From Stenotrophomonas maltophilia (lineage in GTDB: Bacteria; Pseudomonadota; Gammaproteobacteria; Xanthomonadales; Xanthomonadaceae), in contig NZ_NERD01000002.1 of the NCBI RefSeq assembly GCF_002799155.1, forward strand, positions 4,078,501 through 4,142,500: a stretch of DNA of 64,000 nucleotides. Direction: 5' to 3'. The notes under the pieces were generated by a model, which saw only the letters and a program-made list of their open reading frames with translations, was not told the DNA's origin and did not search any database. This document shows positions 60,448 to 64,000 of this stretch, one piece after another (position 1 is the first letter of the stretch; each line of letters begins with the position of its first letter). Both the position numbers and the translations under genes were made by a program.

Positions 60448-60492
60448 GCACCAAACGGGTGCAGCCGGCACCAGACGCACCCGTTTGGTGCA
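60448..60492 (-). promoter_or_regulatory. Two inverted NtrC-type enhancer sites
   Basis: Site 1 (60448-60463) and site 2 (60477-60492) both read GCACC-N5-GGTGCA, the NtrC dyad. The N5 is AAACG in one and its reverse complement CGTTT in the other, so the two sites are inverted copies, centred 29 bp apart. They lie about 65-110 bp upstream of the -24 element of glnA. Additional half-sites GGTGCA (60433-60438) and GGCACC (60467-60472) flank them. The divergent uppP gene starts 60 bp beyond site 2. Confidence 0.9.
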
Positions 60493-60551
60493 GCAGGGAT
60501 CGTCTATCCTCTCGACCTTCTTTCTTCCTGCCGCGCGCGCCCGCACCGTCC

Positions 60552-61346
60552 ATGTCCGACCTGCTCTCTGCCCTGCTGCTGGGCATCCTCGAAGGCTTGA
60601 CCGAATTCCTGCCGATCTCCAGCACCGGCCACCTGCTCATCGCCCAGCACTGGCTGGGAGCCCGTTCGGACTTCTTCAACATCGTCATCCAGGCCGGTGC
60701 GATCGTGGCGGTGGTACTGGTGTTCCGCCAGCGCCTGCTGCAGCTGGCCACCGGCTTCGGCCAGCGCGAGAACCGCGACTACGTGTTCAAGCTCGGTGCC
60801 GCCTTCATGGTCACTGCGGTGGTCGGCCTGGTGGTGCGCAAGGCCGGCTGGTCGCTGCCGGAGACGGTCAGCCCGGTGGCCTGGGCACTGATCATCGGTG
60901 GCGTCTGGATGCTGCTGGTGGAGGCCTATACCGCGCGCCTGCCCGACCGCGACCAGGTGACCTGGACCGTGGCGATCGGCGTGGGCCTGGCGCAGGTCGT
61001 GGCCGGTGTGTTCCCCGGCACCTCGCGTTCGGCCTCGGCGATCTTCCTGGCCATGCTGCTGGGCCTGAGCCGCCGTGCGGCCGCTGCCGAGTTCGTGTTC
61101 CTGGTCGGCATCCCCACCATGTTCGCCGCCAGCGCCTACACCTTCCTGGAACTGGCCAGGGACGGGCAGCTGAGCAGCGAGAACTGGACCGAGGTGGGCG
61201 CGGCCTTCCTTGCCGCGGCCGTCACTGGCTTCGTCGTAGTGAAGTGGCTGATGGGCTACATCAAGTCGCACAGGTTCACTGCCTTCGCCCTTTACCGCAT
61301 CGCGCTGGGCGCGGTGCTGCTGCTGTGGTTGCCCTCCGGCAGCTGA
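60552..61346 (+). CDS. uppP: Undecaprenyl-diphosphate phosphatase
   Basis: This 264-residue BacA-family membrane enzyme recycles undecaprenyl pyrophosphate for peptidoglycan and O-antigen export. The signature '[27 protein letters not shown]' is at the N-terminus, with the second motif '[38 protein letters not shown]' in the middle; both carry the catalytic Glu/Ser/Arg residues. ATG 60552 fits; the frame is open upstream across the glnA control region. It shares the intergenic NtrC sites with glnA by position. Confidence 0.96.
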   Translation: [264 protein letters not shown]

Positions 61347-61419
61347 ACAGCGCCGGGGCACGGTAACCCCGTTGCCGGCCCCACCCCGTTTCCCCCACGG
61401 TTCCCCAAGGAGAATCACC

Positions 61420-62244
61420 ATGAACCGCAAGCTCACCCTGCTCCTCCCGCTGGCCCTGATGGCCGCCTGCAGCCAGACCCCGGCCCCGGCCGGCACCGGC
61501 GGCGACGACGTGGCCCCGGCCGCGGCCAAGGCAGCAGACCAGCAGACGCTGGCGCACCTGGATGCGCAGCGCCTGCAGAGCCAGCACTGGCGGCTGCAGC
61601 AGGCCACCGGTGCCGATGGCAAGCGCATCGACGCGCTGTTCGCCCGCGAAGACAAGCCGGTCACCCTGGACTTCGCGGATGGCCGCCTGTCGGTCAGCAA
61701 CACCTGCAACCGCATGGGCGGTGGCTACACCCTGGCCGACGGCAAGCTGAGCGTGTCTGCGATGGCCTCGACCATGATGGCCTGCACCGACAAGGCGCTG
61801 ATGGCGCTGGACGAGGCCGTGTCCGGCCGCCTGCAGGGCGAGCTGAAGGCCGAGCAGGATGCCGATGGCAAGCTGACCCTGACCAACGCCAAGGGCGACG
61901 TACTGGTGTTCAACCCGGAGCCGACCGCTGAAACCCGCTACGGCGGCGCCGGCGAAACCGTGTTCCTGGAAGTGGCCGCCAAGACACAGAAGTGCTCGCA
62001 CCCGCTGATCCCGGACTACCAGTGCCTGCAGGTGCGCGAAGTGAAGTTCGACGACAAGGGCCTGAAGCAGGGTGAGCCGGGCAAGTTCGAGAACTTCTAC
62101 GGCAACATCGAGGGCTACACCCACGAAGACGGCGTGCGCAACGTGGTGCGCGTGAAGCGCTACGAAGTGAAGAACCCGCCGGCCGATGCGCCGTCGCAGG
62201 CGTACGTGCTGGACATGGTGGTCGAGTCGGCCATCGAGAAGTGA
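61420..62244 (+). CDS. META-domain lipoprotein with DUF4377
   Basis: This 274-residue protein has lipobox LMAAC. Its META domain ('LQSQHWRLQQATGADGKRIDALFARED', 'VSNTCNRMGGGYTLADGKLSVSAMASTMMACTDKALM') is similar to HslJ-type heat-shock-inducible proteins. A C-terminal DUF4377-like domain follows ('VFLEVAAKTQKCSHPLIPDYQCLQVREVKFDDKG'). AAGGAG precedes ATG 61420. The function is not established; META proteins are often linked to envelope stress and novobiocin resistance. A shorter paralogue follows. Confidence 0.9.
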   Translation: MNRKLTLLLPLALMAACSQTPAPAGTGGDDVAPAAAKAADQQTLAHLDAQRLQSQHWRLQQATGADGKRIDALFAREDKPVTLDFADGRLSVSNTCNRMGGGYTLADGKLSVSAMASTMMACTDKALMALDEAVSGRLQGELKAEQDADGKLTLTNAKGDVLVFNPEPTAETRYGGAGETVFLEVAAKTQKCSHPLIPDYQCLQVREVKFDDKGLKQGEPGKFENFYGNIEGYTHEDGVRNVVRVKRYEVKNPPADAPSQAYVLDMVVESAIEK

Positions 62245-62249
62245 TGTAG

Positions 62250-62384
62250 AGCCGACGGTTAGTCGGCTGGCTCTTGAAGGGCGGCCGCGAGGTCGCCCTT
62301 CTTCGTTGTGGGTAGAGCCGGCCGCTAGCCGGCTGCCCTGCGGAGCACTGCCAGCACACGGATGTTGCCGGCCAGCGGCCGGCA
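62250..62384. repeat. Three GTAG-type palindromes plus a terminator-like hairpin
   Basis: AGCCGAC/GTCGGCT (62250-62268, after GTAG), AGCCGGC/GCCGGCT (62315-62334, after GGTAG) and TGCCGGCC/GGCCGGCA (62366-62384, before CTACC) flank a GAAGGGCG/CGCCCTTC hairpin at 62276-62302 that follows the META gene. All lie between the two META genes. Confidence 0.82.
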
Positions 62385-62410
62385 CTACCCACATGCATCA
62401 GGAGATCGGC

Positions 62411-62869
62411 ATGAAGCACGTCCCCGCCCTCATCATTGCTGCGCTGCTGGCCATGTCTGCGGATGTGGCCGCTGCCAGCACGCCCAGCACCGATCAGCTC
62501 GAGGCACACCGATGGCAACTGGCGCGCGCCACCAACGCGCAGGGCCGGCGCATCGATGCGTTGTTCGTCCGTGGCCGCCCGCCTTACACGCTGCGCTTCC
62601 AGCCCGGTTACATGAGCCAGTTGAACCTGTGCAACCAGTCAAGCAGCACCTATCACCTGCAGGGCAACCGCCTGGTTCTGCAGGGCGGCATCATCACCAC
62701 GGCCGCCTGCATCCGGGCCGAGGTGGCCGAACAGGAACGTGTCGCCGGCGCGGTGGTGAATGCGCGCGCAGAGATGACGCTTGCGCTGGATGCGCGTGGC
62801 CGCCTGCTGCTGCGCAACGCACATGGCGATGTGCTGGAGTTCGCGCCGGTATCGGGTACGGACGAATGA
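62411..62869 (+). CDS. Short META-domain exported protein, paralogue
   Basis: This 152-residue protein has a signal peptide (MKHVPALIIAALLAMSADVAAA). A single META-like domain parallels the first gene: 'LEAHRWQLARATNAQGRRIDALFVRGRPPYTLRFQ', 'NLCNQSSSTYHLQGNRLVLQGGIITTAACI'. It keeps the paired cysteines (LCN, TAAC). AGGAGA precedes ATG 62411. It lacks the DUF4377 half and looks like a truncated, diverged duplicate. Confidence 0.82.
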   Translation: MKHVPALIIAALLAMSADVAAASTPSTDQLEAHRWQLARATNAQGRRIDALFVRGRPPYTLRFQPGYMSQLNLCNQSSSTYHLQGNRLVLQGGIITTAACIRAEVAEQERVAGAVVNARAEMTLALDARGRLLLRNAHGDVLEFAPVSGTDE

Positions 62870-62898
62870 AAAGGGCGGCCGAAAGGCCGCCCCTTTTC
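62868..62898 (+). terminator. Rho-independent terminator overlapping the stop codon
   Basis: GAAAAGGGCGGCC-GAAA-GGCCGCCCCTTTTC begins inside the TGA of the short META gene, with a long GC stem and T4. Confidence 0.85.
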
Positions 62899-62928
62899 AT
62901 GGTGGGTAGAGCCGGCCGCTATGCAGGC

Positions 62929-63540
62929 TCAGCCCAGCGCCGGGTTCAACGTGTAGGTGCCATGCAGCGCGGCTTCGGCCAGCACGTGGCCGTGCATGGC
63001 GCGGTAGGCGTCGGCAGCGGTGAAGCGTTCCGGCAGCTGCAGCGACGCTACGTCCAGCGCGAAGACGCGGAAGAAATAGCGGTGCAGGCGCTCGTCGTTG
63101 AACGGCGGATACGGGCCGTCATAGCCCAGGTAGTCACCGGCCATGTCCGGATTGCCTGCGAACCAACCGGTGAAGTCGTTCAGGCCCTGGCGGCTGCCGG
63201 CCGGGCCGGCCGGTGCGGACTTGCCCTTCACCACGAAGCCGTCGCTGCAGCTGCCTGCGGCGATCTCGTGCACCGAGGCCGGGATATCGGCCATCACCCA
63301 GTGCACGAAATCACAGCGCGGCTGGTCGCGCGGCACGCTCATGTCGGTGCGGCCGACTGTCTCCGGCACGGTGGGCACGTCTGGATCGACGCACACCAGC
63401 AGGAACGAACGGGTGCCCTCCGGCGCGCCGCTCCAGGCCAGGTGCGGATTGCGGTCCGGTGCGAAGCCCGCGGCATCGCCGGCGGCGAATTCGCGGTCGA
63501 TCGGTGCACCGTTGGTCAGGCTGTGGCTGCTCAGTTGCAT
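62929..63540 (-). CDS. YbhB/YbcL (PEBP/Raf-kinase-inhibitor-like) family protein
   Basis: This 203-residue protein has the phosphatidylethanolamine-binding-protein signature 'NPHLAWSGAPEGTRSFLLVCVDPDVP' and 'DFVHWVMADIP', plus 'YDGPYPPFNDERLHRYFFRVFALDV', the ligand-pocket loops of this fold. There is no signal peptide, so it is cytoplasmic. The bacterial role is uncertain. It ends beside the terminator of the META gene and starts 10 bp from the next gene's stop on the same strand. Confidence 0.9.
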   Translation of the reverse strand: MQLSSHSLTNGAPIDREFAAGDAAGFAPDRNPHLAWSGAPEGTRSFLLVCVDPDVPTVPETVGRTDMSVPRDQPRCDFVHWVMADIPASVHEIAAGSCSDGFVVKGKSAPAGPAGSRQGLNDFTGWFAGNPDMAGDYLGYDGPYPPFNDERLHRYFFRVFALDVASLQLPERFTAADAYRAMHGHVLAEAALHGTYTLNPALG

Positions 63541-63550
63541 CGGCGTGTCC

Positions 63551-64000
63551 TCACTCTTCCGGGTAACCCAGGCGCACCGCGATCGGGGTGAGCTTGGCGA
63601 AGGCGGCGCTCATCACGTCGCGGTAGTTGCGCCAGTGGCCGGGCGGGAAGCGCGGCGCGCCCAGCTGCGCGGCCGGCGGCATCGGCCGCTCGAACAGGCG
63701 GCCCAGCAGTTCGGCCATCGCCTGCGGATCGTTGCCGATCTGGTCAATGCGCAGCAGCACCTGCGGATACAGATCGTCCTCGTGCAGGGCGGCGACCTGG
63801 GCCAGCGCGCGTGCCAGCCATTCGCTGGCTTCGGCCAGCGAGGTCATCGCCAGCGGTGCAGCCGCACCGTAGGCCACCCAGTCCAGCAGCATGTCGCGCG
63901 GATCACGCAGCACCACCAGCAGGCGGCCCTGCGGCAGCTGCGGGCGCAGCGCCCACAACAGCGCGTTGTCCCACCACAGCAGCCAGTCGATGACCGCGTC
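63551..64000 (-). CDS. Sulfotransferase-like protein (partial, 5' end outside window)
   Basis: The last 149 codons are visible and open to the window edge. 'GRLLVVLRDPRDMLLDWVAYG' matches the 3'-phosphate-binding region of PAPS sulfotransferases, and 'FPPGHWRNYRDVMSAAFAKLTPIAVRLGYPEE' matches the C-terminal RxxKGxxGxWKN-like segment. Such domains in Xanthomonadaceae are often fused to TPR repeats, which would lie outside the window. It is the upstream gene of the YbhB-like gene, probably in one operon. Confidence 0.75.
   Translation of the reverse strand, partial: DAVIDWLLWWDNALLWALRPQLPQGRLLVVLRDPRDMLLDWVAYGAAAPLAMTSLAEASEWLARALAQVAALHEDDLYPQVLLRIDQIGNDPQAMAELLGRLFERPMPPAAQLGAPRFPPGHWRNYRDVMSAAFAKLTPIAVRLGYPEE

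Overview
The window looks like core chromosome of a member of the Stenotrophomonas maltophilia complex (Xanthomonadaceae). Base composition is high in G+C. The gene content fits that group: an OleABCD hydrocarbon cluster, an Ax21-family outer-membrane protein, a secreted toxin with the Xanthomonadales type IV secretion domain (XVIPCD), and many REP-like palindromes with GTAG or GGTGGG heads. This assignment rests on recognising families by eye; no database search was run. I see no tRNA, rRNA, CRISPR array, transposase or prophage.

Layout. 1-7.4 kb: end of ubiJ, ddlA, a small membrane protein, and oleD-oleC-oleB-oleA on the minus strand with a YkgJ-family gene inserted on the opposite strand. 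7.4-13.9 kb: a lipoprotein, an M16 protease, a sigma-54-type promoter before a small secreted repeat protein, trmL, a 130-bp tandem REP-doublet array, and glutaryl-CoA dehydrogenase. 14.1-20.6 kb: ETF-ubiquinone oxidoreductase, a cytochrome c, and a divergent BvgS/BvgA-like two-component pair. 20.8-24.5 kb: a putative immunity lipoprotein, a multidomain peptidoglycan-attacking T4SS effector, and a glycine-zipper protein. 24.6-29.2 kb: a phosphotransferase, a TPP riboswitch controlling a TonB-dependent receptor plus a PnuT-like thiamin transporter, and a stand-alone TonB C-terminal-like protein. 29.3-34.8 kb: EcsC, Dyp peroxidase, Ax21, a putative metalloprotease, and an Lpp-like lipoprotein beside an L,D-transpeptidase. 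34.8-39.2 kb: a decayed arsH beside arsR-arsC-acr3, a structured leader before a small unknown gene, an Ivy-like lysozyme inhibitor and an NTF2-like protein. 39.3-48 kb: yibN-secB-gpsA, hemD-hemX-hemY, FadI-type thiolase and unknowns. 48.1-60.5 kb: tandem sodC genes, ntrBC, a Zur-boxed TonB receptor, mltA and an AmpD-like amidase, then amtB-glnK-glnA. 60.5-64 kb: uppP, two META-domain proteins, a PEBP-family protein and a partial sulfotransferase-like gene.

Two themes link separate loci. Cell-wall chemistry recurs: ddlA, uppP, L,D-transpeptidase/Lpp, mltA, the AmpD-like amidase, a lysozyme inhibitor and a wall-degrading effector. Nitrogen control is also complete locally: ntrB/ntrC lie about 8 kb from amtB-glnK-glnA, and glnA carries an exact GG-N10-GC sigma-54 promoter with two inverted NtrC-type enhancer sites. 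Metal and cofactor uptake is visible in regulatory DNA, as a Zur box at one TonB receptor and a THI element at another.
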